Below, piece after piece: positions 38,475-47,176 of a stretch of 64,000 bases of DNA. Origin of the DNA: Janthinobacterium lividum. Lineage in GTDB: Bacteria > Pseudomonadota > Gammaproteobacteria > Burkholderiales > Burkholderiaceae_D. Every line of letters starts with the position of its first letter. Position 1 is the first letter of the stretch. Both the position numbers and the translations under genes were made by a program. The notes under the pieces were generated by a model, which was given only the letters and a program-made list of their open reading frames with translations, had not been told where the DNA came from and did no database searches. The stretch is from NCBI RefSeq assembly GCF_034424625.1, contig NZ_CP139976.1, positions 62,001 to 126,000 on the forward strand, given 5' to 3'.

Positions 38475-38604
38475 AAGCGAATAGTGCCTCAATGCCCCAT
38501 ACCAGTGCAAGCAAAACTGTATGTGCGGTGCAGCAAAAAGGCAGCGCCCAGAGGGAAACAAACAGGCCGATGCGATCAGCCTGCCGAAGGGAAATGCGCG
38601 GAAG

Positions 38605-39486
38605 TCAGGACTTTGTTGCGGGACGGGCGCTGGCCCACTGCACGGCCAGCACGCTGGCCAGCACCAGCAGCAAGCCCAGCATCGACCAGCCCGTCATGGC
38701 CTGCCCCAGCACGGCCCAGCCCAGCACCACGGCCATCAGGGGACTGAGCAAGCCCAACGAGGACACGGCCACGGGCGACAGCCTGGCGATACCGCGGAAC
38801 CACAGCGCATACGCCAGCAGGGCGCCGGCCAGGCACAGATAGGCGTAGGCCAATACTTGCTGCAGCGACAAGGCCGGCAGCGGTGCGTCGGCCAGCCAGG
38901 CGACAGGCGCCAGCATCAGGCCACCGAGCAGCAATTGCCAGCCCGTCAGCGCCAGCACGGGCAAGTCCGGCTTCCAGCGCCGCGTCAGGTAGGTGCCGGC
39001 CGCCATGCAGGCCGTGCCGCCCAGCGCGGCGGCGATGCCGACGGGTTCCCATACCGTGCGCGGCGACAACAATAAAACGCCCATGCCGGCCACGCCCAGC
39101 ACGCTGGCAAGCAAGGCCAGGCGGGCCGGACGGCGCCCTTCCACACCCCAGGCGAGACCCATCACCAGCAGCGGCTGGATGGCCCCCACCACGGCCGCCA
39201 GGCCGCCCGGCAAGCGGTAGGCGGCAACGAACAGCAAGGCCTGGAACACGCCGATATTCAGCGCGGACAGGAGCAGCACGCGAACCCAGTCGCGCCGCGC
39301 GGGCAGGCGCCGCATGAGCAGCAGCAACAGCAAGCCGGCCGGCAGCACGCGGATCAGGGCCGCCGTGAAGGGCCGGTCCGGCGGCAGCAGTTCGGACGTG
39401 ACGATGTACGTGGAACCCCAGATCAGGGGCGCCAGCGCCGTGAGCAGAATGTCGCCCCAGGCGGGACGGGCAGTGGAGGCAGGCAT
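38605..39486 (-). CDS. EamA-family transporter (DMT exporter)
   Basis: This 293-residue protein has ten hydrophobic helices arranged as two EamA repeats (first repeat ILLTALAPLIWGSTYIVTSELLP..., second GIAAALGGTACMAAGTYLTRRW...). Family members such as RhtA, YdcZ and PecM export amino acids, purines or other metabolites. Two MarR-type palindromes lie directly upstream, so a MarR-family regulator elsewhere probably controls it. It is monocistronic on the minus strand. Confidence 0.9.
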   Translation of the reverse strand: MPASTARPAWGDILLTALAPLIWGSTYIVTSELLPPDRPFTAALIRVLPAGLLLLLLMRRLPARRDWVRVLLLSALNIGVFQALLFVAAYRLPGGLAAVVGAIQPLLVMGLAWGVEGRRPARLALLASVLGVAGMGVLLLSPRTVWEPVGIAAALGGTACMAAGTYLTRRWKPDLPVLALTGWQLLLGGLMLAPVAWLADAPLPALSLQQVLAYAYLCLAGALLAYALWFRGIARLSPVAVSSLGLLSPLMAVVLGWAVLGQAMTGWSMLGLLLVLASVLAVQWASARPATKS

Positions 39487-39490
39487 GGAC

Positions 39491-39508
39491 TATCTCGACG
39501 TTAAGATA
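39491..39508. promoter_or_regulatory. MarR-type operator 1
   Basis: TATCTCGACGTTAAGATA is an imperfect palindrome (one mismatch per arm) that closely resembles operator 2. It lies 5 bp upstream of the EamA start codon, so binding would also affect translation or early elongation. Confidence 0.65.
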
Positions 39509-39528
39509 AAGTGAGTGTGGACGCGAAC

Positions 39529-39546
39529 TATCTTGATGTCAAGATA
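39529..39546. promoter_or_regulatory. MarR-type operator 2
   Basis: TATCTTGATGTCAAGATA is a perfect 8-bp inverted repeat around TG, a typical MarR-family site. Its minus strand contains TTGACA, a possible -35 box. The centre-to-centre distance to operator 1 is 38 bp. Confidence 0.75.
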
Positions 39547-39647
39547 AACCATTCGCTGCGCCGCCGGCTGACAAGCGTAAAAAAGCCCGGCATGGCCGGG
39601 CTCTGTGATGGATACAAGGCGGCAAACTGCACCGCCTGGATCGCCGC

Positions 39648-40727
39648 TTAATCGCGCATGCGCCGCAGGGTCGTCACCCGCATGCCGCCCATGCTGATCT
39701 GCGCCGTGCTGCCATCGTCGCTGACGATAATGTCCATGGCCGCCTCGCCCGCGCCTTCCGGCGTGATCGTCACGGTATTGCCCTTGGTGCTGAAGGTGGC
39801 CTTGGTCGACGTCCCGTTATTGATCACGCTGTCACTTGTAAATTCCAGAACATTGCCCATCGCCGCCTGCCATTTCCCCACCGCCGGGTGGCCGCCAAAG
39901 CGGAACGCGCTCTTCAGCTTGTCCAGCATGCCCGCGCCCTGCCCAGCCGGCGCAGTGCCTATCACACCGGTCATGGCCGCCTGGCTCATCTGCGCTTCGT
40001 CGATGACTTGCCACTGCTTGTCGACCAGCGCCAGCGGCAACCGCACTTCCAGGTCGCCATCCGGCAAGCGTTGCAGGATCAGCGCGCGGTCCGCCGACTT
40101 GGCGAACCATGCCGCCTCATCGGTCAATGCCAGGGTGGCCTTGGCCATCGCCACGTGCTGTGCGCCCAGGTCGCGCACCTGGTCATAGCCGCTGACCTTG
40201 GCCACTTTCACGCCCTTGGCCACGCACAGCTTGTCGCCACGCAAGGCCGCCTTGCCCGGGGCTGCCAGCGCGTAGACAAATTGCGATTGCGCAACCCAGC
40301 CACCGCTGCTTTGCTCCACGGGAGCGTTGTACAGTCCGCTACGCACGAGAATATCGAGCCATTGCCGGGTCGAACTGTCATACGAGGCCACGCGGATCTC
40401 TTCCTTCTGGTACGGCAAGTTGGTGAGGCACAGCAGCTTGTCGCGCACCGCCTCGTCGGCCGCCAGGTGGGTATCGATGGCGCGGCTGAAACTGCTGGCC
40501 GAGGCCGCCTCTGGCGCCAGCAGCCACGCCAGGACGCCACCGGCCACGATGACCACCGCCAGCGCACCGCCGGCAAGGATGAGGTGGCGCCGCTGCACAC
40601 CAGCCGGCCTGGCGGGCGCGGCGGGCGCCGGCGCGGCTGCTGCGGCGTTCACGGCCTTGCCGCATTCATCGCAGAAGCGCGCGCCGGGGACATGGGCGGT
40701 GCCGCATTTGGTGCAGAAGTGAGCCAT
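39648..40727 (-). CDS. Zinc-ribbon membrane-anchored protein of unknown function
   Basis: This 359-residue protein begins with a zinc ribbon (CTKCG...FCDECG, residues 5-23). An Ala/Pro linker and one transmembrane helix (about 50-70) follow, then a 280-residue exported-looking domain. I do not recognise that domain. It contains VASYDSSTRQWLDILVRSGLY, a central mixed region and a C-terminal lipocalin-like part (VGKWQAAMGNVLEFTSDSVI... GNTVTITPEG). The gene is the last of a four-gene operon, 9 bp after the polytopic zinc-ribbon protein gene. Confidence 0.75.
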   Translation of the reverse strand: MAHFCTKCGTAHVPGARFCDECGKAVNAAAAAPAPAAPARPAGVQRRHLILAGGALAVVIVAGGVLAWLLAPEAASASSFSRAIDTHLAADEAVRDKLLCLTNLPYQKEEIRVASYDSSTRQWLDILVRSGLYNAPVEQSSGGWVAQSQFVYALAAPGKAALRGDKLCVAKGVKVAKVSGYDQVRDLGAQHVAMAKATLALTDEAAWFAKSADRALILQRLPDGDLEVRLPLALVDKQWQVIDEAQMSQAAMTGVIGTAPAGQGAGMLDKLKSAFRFGGHPAVGKWQAAMGNVLEFTSDSVINNGTSTKATFSTKGNTVTITPEGAGEAAMDIIVSDDGSTAQISMGGMRVTTLRRMRD

Positions 40728-40735
40728 GGTATGCC

Positions 40736-41851
40736 TTACTTGAGTTTATGCGCGCATTCGCCGCAGAACACGTCATCGGACGCGACCGGTGCCTTGCAGC
40801 TTGGGCATTGCAGGCTGTCAACAGGTGCGGCAGCCGGCGTGGCAGGTGCGGCTGGGGCAGTCGCCTGCTCGGCCAGGGCGCGCGCGCGTTCACGCGCTTC
40901 CTCGGCTTTTTTCTTGACCGTCGCCAGACCGTCGTTCAGGCTTGCTTCGGAGGCGCTGAAATCGACATTGCGCGTGGCGTTCAGGTAAATGATGCACACG
41001 CCCTTGGTAAAGATCAGGCCAGGCACTACGGCCGCAGCCGCCAGCAGCAAGCCACCGCCCAGACCGGCTGCGATGATGTAGCCGGAACCGCCGCTCAGAC
41101 CCGAAGCCAGGGAATACATATTCATCTGGCCGCCCAGGCCCAGGATGCCTGCGGACATGCCGCTGGTCAGCGACACGCCGGTACCGAGCACACCAAAGAT
41201 CAGCAGGGCCACAAACGAGGTGATCAGGAACAGCAGCACTTCCAGCAAAATCACGGACACCAGCTTGGTGCGCACGATCAGGTTCAGACGGGCAATGATC
41301 TGGAACACGCTGGCACCCGACCAGGCGGCAGGACCGGCCAGCGGCAGCATCACGTAGAACAGCGCAAACACCAGCACGCCCAGCACGATGGCCGACAGCG
41401 GGAAGACAACCGTGTACAGCACGGGGCCGAGCACGGGGATCTTGCAGACGAACAAGATGATGGCGATGGCGATCATGGCCGCCAGCACGATCAGGAATTC
41501 AAGGAAGACGACCGCGATCAGGCGGTGGCTCGTGTACAGCGAAACGAGCACGGCATCCACCAGGCTCATGCCCGGCTGGCCTTGCGCATCGCGCATCAGC
41601 AGGATGCCCACGGCGTTGGAACCGTAGAACATCACGAGGAAGGCCATCAAGCCGCCGAAAAAGGCCAGCAGCGGACTGCTCATGCCGCCGGCAAGCGTCG
41701 CCAGCACGCCACCGACAAGCACGGCGCCGATGAAGGTCAGGGCCAGCAGGGCAATCGCGCGGAAGTTCTTGATGGCATCGGTCGCTTCGATCAGCGAGCC
41801 CACGGCGGAGGAAAAGGGAAGAGGGTTATGTGCTTCGGTGGAAGTGGTCAT
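40736..41851 (-). CDS. Polytopic membrane protein with C-terminal zinc ribbon
   Basis: This 371-residue protein has about six hydrophobic helices (from about residue 30 to 270), a charged, coiled-coil-like stretch (ATVKKKAEEARERARALAEQ), an Ala/Pro linker and a C-terminal zinc ribbon (CPSCKAPVASDDVFCGEC). Unknown function. I chose ATG 41851; an in-frame ATG at 41890 is possible. It is the third gene of the zinc-ribbon operon. Confidence 0.72.
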   Translation of the reverse strand: MTTSTEAHNPLPFSSAVGSLIEATDAIKNFRAIALLALTFIGAVLVGGVLATLAGGMSSPLLAFFGGLMAFLVMFYGSNAVGILLMRDAQGQPGMSLVDAVLVSLYTSHRLIAVVFLEFLIVLAAMIAIAIILFVCKIPVLGPVLYTVVFPLSAIVLGVLVFALFYVMLPLAGPAAWSGASVFQIIARLNLIVRTKLVSVILLEVLLFLITSFVALLIFGVLGTGVSLTSGMSAGILGLGGQMNMYSLASGLSGGSGYIIAAGLGGGLLLAAAAVVPGLIFTKGVCIIYLNATRNVDFSASEASLNDGLATVKKKAEEARERARALAEQATAPAAPATPAAAPVDSLQCPSCKAPVASDDVFCGECAHKLK

Positions 41852-41917
41852 GTAAAGCCTAGTGGAAATGAATCGGGAATGGAGCGGCATGCCGGGCCGC
41901 CCCGTGGTACCAAGGTG

Positions 41918-42643
41918 TTAGTAGGCGAGCGCCAGTTGCAGTTCGCTCGCGGGCGCCTGGCGCTGGACGATCTGCAGCTTGACGTCCTGGCCGCCGACAC
42001 GCTTGCTATTCAGGTACAGCGCCGTGCGCACCGGGTAAATGCCCTGCGGCACGCCTTCCGGCATGGGAATCGAGAAGCCGCCCTTGTAGGCGCCGCTGCC
42101 GTTATTGCTGCTGACGACCTTGCGCACGGTCTTGATCAGCTCGCCATTTGGCTTGTACAGGCTCAATTCCTCTTCCACCAGCGGGTTCGGATCGCGCGTG
42201 CCGGCCGCCACTTCGATATACGAATTGGTCTGCGCCTTCTGGCCCGGACGCACGGAAGATGGCGTAAAGCCCGTCTCGTACTTCACCAGGGTCGACTGCT
42301 CGGGCAGCTTGCCCTTGTTGGCCACCTTGTAGTCGGTCTGCACCTGCTGCGCCGTCTTGACTTGCTGGCTTTGATAATTCAAGGCCACGCAGGCAAGCGC
42401 GCCCAGGCTGGCACCCAGTGCCGCGCCGCGCACGGTGTTGTTGCCGCCGCCCAGCAAGCCGCCCACGACAGCGCCGATGCCGGCCAGCATGGCCGTATTG
42501 CATTCGCCGCTGGCCGCTTCCGTGCCTGCGGTGGTGGTATTGCCGGTGGCGCCAGGGCCGCCCGGCGCGGCGCAGCCGGCCAGCATCGAGGACACGACCA
42601 GCATCGCCACCATGGGCTTGGCAATTTGTTTCAAGTTTTTCAC
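41918..42643 (-). CDS. Lipoprotein with glycine-zipper segment
   Basis: This 241-residue protein has a lipoprotein signal with lipobox LAGC. A glycine zipper follows (IGAVVGGLLGGGNNTVRGAALGASLGA, about 54-80), then a beta-rich C-terminal domain (PSSVRPGQKAQTNSYIEVAAGTRDP...). The start is GTG, supported by CGGAG 7 bases upstream and the signal peptide. The partner genes on both sides encode zinc-ribbon membrane proteins. Function unknown. Confidence 0.8.
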   Translation of the reverse strand: MKNLKQIAKPMVAMLVVSSMLAGCAAPGGPGATGNTTTAGTEAASGECNTAMLAGIGAVVGGLLGGGNNTVRGAALGASLGALACVALNYQSQQVKTAQQVQTDYKVANKGKLPEQSTLVKYETGFTPSSVRPGQKAQTNSYIEVAAGTRDPNPLVEEELSLYKPNGELIKTVRKVVSSNNGSGAYKGGFSIPMPEGVPQGIYPVRTALYLNSKRVGGQDVKLQIVQRQAPASELQLALAY

Positions 42644-42692
42644 GTTATTCTCCGGAAAGATCAAAATAGGAATGGAAGGCAAGCAGCGCGGC

Positions 42693-43730
42693 TTACTCGA
42701 TCTGGATTTGCGACAGCGCCTTGTCCTGCGCTTCTTTCGCCTTGCGCTTGATATCGAGCGCGTAGCGGTTGCCCGTGTCCATGCGCAACACGGCATTCGC
42801 GTTGGCAATGGCACAGTCGTATTTGCGCTGGCTCATGCAATGGCTCGCTTCCGACAGGCTGTCCGTGATGACGCTTTCCAGGCCGGTCGTCTGTTTGACA
42901 GGCGCCGGTGGCGGGGTCACCTTGACGGGCTTGGCTGGTTTTTCCACGACGGGTGCCGGTGCCGGCGCTGGCGCCGGAGCAGGTGCGGGAGCTGCCGCTG
43001 GCTCAGGCTCAGGCTCCGCAGCAGGTGTCGCGGCAAAATCGGCCGTCGTGGCGCCATCGAGCGCAGGGTCGCTGATGGCCAGCGGCTGCTCGGCGGCAGG
43101 CGCAGGGTCTTCCAGCGCGGGCAAGGCTGGAGCGAGTTCGGATGCCGGTGCAGCCGGCTTGCCTGACAAGAAATAGTAAGCGCCAGCACCGCCCAGCAGC
43201 ACCACCGCGGCGACGGCTGCGGCGATCAGTTTCATGCGGTTGCCGCCCGGTTGGCTGTCAAGCGGCGTGTCGGGAACGCTGTCTGCCACGGGTGCGGGAG
43301 TGGCTTCTGGTTCCGGTGCAGGCACGGGATCGGCACGGCGCTTTTCCAGCACGGGCGGTGGCGGCGGCGCGACAGGCGCCGGGATGGAAACGGGAATCGG
43401 TTCCGGGACAGCTTCCGCGACCACTTCTGCCACAGGCACGGGCTCAGGAACGAACACACGCACTGGTTCAGGAATCGGCTCAGGAATCGGCGCAGGAATG
43501 GGATCAATAATCGGCTCAAAAACCGGTGCCAGCGATGCCACTGGCGCCACGGCAAAGCTGAATGCGCACTTGGGGCAGAACTTGGCATCGGGCTTGCAGT
43601 CATGGCCGCATTGGCCACAGGCTTTGCCCGGCAGCGGGACGGCGGCAGGAGCGGCGGCAAACGTCGTGCCGCAGGAAGAGCAGAATTTTGCGCCCGGCTT
43701 ATTCTCGGCCTGGCAGGAAAGGCATTTCAA
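42693..43730 (-). CDS. Double zinc-ribbon, Pro-rich membrane protein
   Basis: This 345-residue protein starts with two zinc ribbons (CLSC...CSSC and CGQCG...CPKC, residues 3-56). A long Pro/Glu/Val linker with repeated PEP/EPIP units follows (about 65-160), then a transmembrane helix (IAAAVAAVVLLGGAGAYYFL, about 167-190), a second Ala/Pro linker and a C-terminal TPR-like repeat (CMSQRKYDCAIANANAVLRMDTGNRYA). First gene of the operon. Function unknown; repeats may bind peptides. Confidence 0.75.
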   Translation of the reverse strand: MKCLSCQAENKPGAKFCSSCGTTFAAAPAAVPLPGKACGQCGHDCKPDAKFCPKCAFSFAVAPVASLAPVFEPIIDPIPAPIPEPIPEPVRVFVPEPVPVAEVVAEAVPEPIPVSIPAPVAPPPPPVLEKRRADPVPAPEPEATPAPVADSVPDTPLDSQPGGNRMKLIAAAVAAVVLLGGAGAYYFLSGKPAAPASELAPALPALEDPAPAAEQPLAISDPALDGATTADFAATPAAEPEPEPAAAPAPAPAPAPAPAPVVEKPAKPVKVTPPPAPVKQTTGLESVITDSLSEASHCMSQRKYDCAIANANAVLRMDTGNRYALDIKRKAKEAQDKALSQIQIE

Positions 43731-44021
43731 TTGGCATCTCTTTTCATCTAAACACTGGGTGGCGCGTACGCTGGCGCTTGCCAGAATGGCAGCTTTGTTG
43801 CCGTACGGCTAAATATCCAACGAGTATATTTTCAAACACTGAGTTGCCACAAGGGAAAATTGCCTTTTGCTCTATTCATTTTTTAAATATTGGTAAAAAT
43901 CCTGCTGCCAAGGCTTGCCGCCACGCCATCCCGGGGCGCAGATAGCAAAAAACCCGGCAACGCAGTACGCGTTGCCGGGTTTCGAGAGGATGCCCCAGGT
44001 GCCGAGAACAGTGACGCTGGC
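43731..44021. other. Intergenic region between the zinc-ribbon operon and ygiQ
   Basis: These 291 bp hold the presumed promoter of the zinc-ribbon operon in an AT-rich part (about 43800-43900) and the ygiQ terminator at 43945-43982. No gene is seen. Confidence 0.6.
43945..43982 (-). terminator. Terminator of ygiQ
   Basis: AACCCGGCAACGC (43951-43963) pairs with GCGTTGCCGGGTT (43969-43981), and a run of A on the plus strand gives a T-run on the minus strand. Confidence 0.9.
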
Positions 44022-46358
44022 TTACTTGCGTCCGCCCCGTGCCGGCGCGGGATGGCCGCCCTTGGCTGGCGGCTTGCTACCACGGCCCATCGGCACGGCG
44101 GCCGGCTTGGCCTTGGTCTTGATGGTCGACAAGATCGATGGACGCACCTTCGATTCGACGGCGCTCGCCTTCGGTGCGGCGGCCGTGCCGCCCAGGGCGA
44201 TACGGTTCTTGCCTGGCGTGACCTTGAACTTGTCCGGCGTGCCGGCGCCATGCGTCTGGCGGCTGCGTTCGCCTGCGGCCAGGCCGCCCGATTCCGACGA
44301 CGTCCAGGCCGGGATCAAATGCTTGTCGCCATTGCCGATCAAGTCGCCACGGCCCATGTTGACCAGTGCTTCGCGCAGGATCGGCCAGTTGGCCGGGTCC
44401 TGATAGCGCAGGAAGGCTTTATGCGTGCGGCGGATCTTGCCGCTGCGGGCCGTTTCCACCACTTCCGAGTCTGCCGTCACCTTGCGCAAAGGATTCTTGC
44501 GTGTGTGATACATGGTCGTCGCCATGGCCATCGGCGTGGGCATGAAGGTTTGCACCTGGTCCAGCTTGAAATTGTTTTTCTTCAGCCACAGGGCCAAATT
44601 CAGCATGTCCGTGTCCGTCGTGCCCGGATGGGCGGCGATAAAGTAAGGGATCAAATACTGCTTCTTGCCCGCTTCCAGGGAGAAACGGTCGAACATTTCC
44701 TTGAACTCGTCATACGCGCCGATGCCGGGCTTCATCATCTTCGACAAGGTGCCCTCTTCCGTGTGCTCAGGGGCAATCTTCAGCAAACCGCCGACGTGGT
44801 GCGTCACCAGTTCCTTGACGTACTCGGGGGAACGCACGGCCAGGTCGTAGCGCAAGCCCGAGCTGATCAAGACTTTCTTAATGCCGGGAATGGCACGCGC
44901 CTTGCGGTACAGGGAAATGAGCTTGCTGTGGTCCGTGCCCAGGTTCACGCAGATGGACGGATACACGCAGGACAGGCGGCGGCACGAGACTTCGATCTCT
45001 TTTTCCTTGCACGCCAGGCGATACATATTCGCCGTCGGACCGCCCATATCGGAAATGGTGCCCGTAAAACCTTTGGTTTTATCGCGGATATGCTCGATTT
45101 CGCGCAGGATCGACGGTTCCGAACGGCTCTGGATGATGCGGCCTTCATGTTCCGTGATCGAGCAGAAAGTACAGCCGCCGAAGCAGCCGCGCATGATATT
45201 GACGGAAAAGCGGATCATTTCCCAGGCGGGGATATGCGCCTTGCCATAGCTCGGGTGCGGCGCGCGCGCATAGTTCATGTCGTACACGCCATCCATCTCG
45301 TCCATGGCCAGCGGCAGCGGCGGCGGGTTGAGCCACACGTCGCGTTCGCCGTGCGCCTGCACCATGGCGCGCGCATTGCCGGGATTCGATTCCAGGTGGA
45401 ACACGCGCGACGCGTGCGCATACATGACGGGGTCGTCCTTGACGACGTCGTAGGCAGGCAGGCGCACGACCGTCTTGTCATGCTTTTCCTTGGCCATGGC
45501 CAGGCGCTCTTCGCGGCTCATGATGCGGATCGGCTTGATGACTTCGGCCGATTTCGAGGCATTTTCCGTGGCGCAGGCAGTCTTGTCTTCCTGCACCATC
45601 TCGTACGGGCTGTAGTGCGGATCGATCTTGCCGGGCACGTCGACGCGGGTGGAATTGTGCACGCCCCAGTCGTCGCCGGGCAGCCAGCCGGACGGCACCA
45701 TGAAGGCCGTGCCGCGCAAGTCGCGGATATCCTTGATCGATTCGCCAGCGGCCAGGCGATGGGTCAGGTCGACCAGCGCCCGCTCGGCATTACCAAAGAT
45801 CAACAAATCAGCCTTGGAATCGGGCAAGACGGAACGGCGGACCTTGTCCGACCAGTAATCGTAATGGGCGATGCGGCGCAGCGACGCTTCGATGCTGCCG
45901 ATGACCACAGGCACGTCGGGATACGCTTCGCGCGCGCGCTGGGCGTACACGGTGACGGCGCGGTCCGGGCGCTTGTTCGGTTCGGCGTTCGCCGTGTAGG
46001 CATCGTCGGAGCGGATCTTGCGGTCGGCCGTGTACTGGTTGACCATGGAATCCATGTTGCCGGCGGTAATGCCGTAGTACAGGCGCGGCTTGCCGAGGAT
46101 GCGGAAGGCGTCGGCCGACAGCCAGTCCGGCTGGCTGATGATGCCGACGCGGTAACCCTGCGCTTCGAGCAGGCGGCCGACCAGGGCCATGCCGAAACTC
46201 GGATGGTCGATATAGGCGTCGCCCGTGACGAGGATGACGTCGCACTGGTCCCAGCCCAGCGCGTCCATCTCGGCACGCGACATCGGCAGGAAAGGCGCCA
46301 CGGCAGCGCGGGCAGACCGCTTGGGAACGGTCGCAAATAAATTGGTAGGGGAGCTCAT
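44022..46358 (-). CDS. ygiQ: YgiQ family radical SAM protein
   Basis: This 778-residue protein has an N-terminal cobalamin-binding-like region (about 1-180; [29 protein letters not shown]) and a radical SAM core with cluster cysteines C392, C396 and C399 in [11 protein letters not shown]. It ends with a basic, Gly/Lys-rich tail. The reaction of YgiQ proteins is not established; the fold suggests a B12-dependent radical enzyme. Monocistronic with its own terminator. Confidence 0.93.
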   Translation of the reverse strand: MSSPTNLFATVPKRSARAAVAPFLPMSRAEMDALGWDQCDVILVTGDAYIDHPSFGMALVGRLLEAQGYRVGIISQPDWLSADAFRILGKPRLYYGITAGNMDSMVNQYTADRKIRSDDAYTANAEPNKRPDRAVTVYAQRAREAYPDVPVVIGSIEASLRRIAHYDYWSDKVRRSVLPDSKADLLIFGNAERALVDLTHRLAAGESIKDIRDLRGTAFMVPSGWLPGDDWGVHNSTRVDVPGKIDPHYSPYEMVQEDKTACATENASKSAEVIKPIRIMSREERLAMAKEKHDKTVVRLPAYDVVKDDPVMYAHASRVFHLESNPGNARAMVQAHGERDVWLNPPPLPLAMDEMDGVYDMNYARAPHPSYGKAHIPAWEMIRFSVNIMRGCFGGCTFCSITEHEGRIIQSRSEPSILREIEHIRDKTKGFTGTISDMGGPTANMYRLACKEKEIEVSCRRLSCVYPSICVNLGTDHSKLISLYRKARAIPGIKKVLISSGLRYDLAVRSPEYVKELVTHHVGGLLKIAPEHTEEGTLSKMMKPGIGAYDEFKEMFDRFSLEAGKKQYLIPYFIAAHPGTTDTDMLNLALWLKKNNFKLDQVQTFMPTPMAMATTMYHTRKNPLRKVTADSEVVETARSGKIRRTHKAFLRYQDPANWPILREALVNMGRGDLIGNGDKHLIPAWTSSESGGLAAGERSRQTHGAGTPDKFKVTPGKNRIALGGTAAAPKASAVESKVRPSILSTIKTKAKPAAVPMGRGSKPPAKGGHPAPARGGRK

Positions 46359-46473
46359 AGGGTACGGATTGTACCGGAATTGGCCATTTCCAACCTGACG
46401 GCCTGCTTTTTACTGTTGGATTTCAGTACAAAAAACGTTTATTTTTCAATTACTTGGGAGAAAGAGGCCCTTG

Positions 46474-46517
46474 GGGTCAGACCCGTCGGGGCAACGCGCC
46501 CCAGTGGGGCGCATTGC
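46474..46517. repeat. Short palindromic elements downstream of DUF4404
   Basis: GGGTCAGACCC (46474-46484) is a perfect palindrome. GCAACGCGCCCC (46491-46502) pairs with GGGGCGCATTGC (46506-46517). These look like extragenic repeats and could also end the DUF4404 transcript. Confidence 0.4.
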
Positions 46518-46564
46518 GATCACGTAGCGACGGACCCCGATCAGCGCACAGCGATCGACTCCGA

Positions 46565-46843
46565 TCAAATCCCCATATTCGCGAGAATTTCACCCAATTC
46601 GCGTAAGGCCGGCTCCAGTTTCGGATGCTTGACGGCAAACTTGGCCGACAATTCCTGGCTCCGCTCGGCCAGTCCATAGGTGGTCGATTCTTCTTCCTGT
46701 TCCTGCGCGGCGCGCTTTTCCATCAGCAACTTGATGTCGACATCGAGTTTTTGCAGCAAACCATGCAGTTCTTCATCGACGGGGCCGCTGGTTTCCAGTG
46801 TCGAATGCAGTTGTTGCAGCGATTCCTTGAGTTTGCTATCCAT
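46565..46843 (-). CDS. DUF4404 family protein
   Basis: This 92-residue all-helical, charged protein begins MDSKLKESLQQLHSTLETSGPVDEELHGLLQKLDVDIK and ends with HPKLEPALRELGEILANMGI, matching the DUF4404 family. It probably forms a coiled coil. Function unknown. It follows the VF530 gene by 11 bp, likely in the same transcript. Confidence 0.88.
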   Translation of the reverse strand: MDSKLKESLQQLHSTLETSGPVDEELHGLLQKLDVDIKLLMEKRAAQEQEEESTTYGLAERSQELSAKFAVKHPKLEPALRELGEILANMGI

Positions 46844-46854
46844 GTTTTTTCCTG

Positions 46855-47067
46855 TCAGTCAGTAAATTGCGTGTCCAGGTACAGCTGTTCCACCTTGCTC
46901 CTGGCCCACGGGGTCTTGCGCAAAAATTTCAGGCTCGACTTGATGCTGGGATCGCTGATGAAGCAATTGATATCGATGTGCTTGGCCAAGCCGTCCCAGC
47001 CGTAATGGGCTTGCAGGCGCGTCACGATACCTTCCAGGGTAATGCCATTCAAATCTTGCTGACTCAT
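46855..47067 (-). CDS. VF530 family DNA-binding protein (DUF2132)
   Basis: This 70-residue protein matches the VF530 family: [31 protein letters not shown] and [24 protein letters not shown]. Structures of this family show a small helical, putatively DNA-binding fold. Function unknown. Confidence 0.92.
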   Translation of the reverse strand: MSQQDLNGITLEGIVTRLQAHYGWDGLAKHIDINCFISDPSIKSSLKFLRKTPWARSKVEQLYLDTQFTD

Positions 47068-47176
47068 ATACTCTTTCGACTGCCTTCTTATTTACATCTT
47101 ACTCAATTCTACGCCGCCGGCACGGAAAGCTTGCGTGCGCCATGTCAACGCAACGCAAGCTTCTGATGGGGACGCC

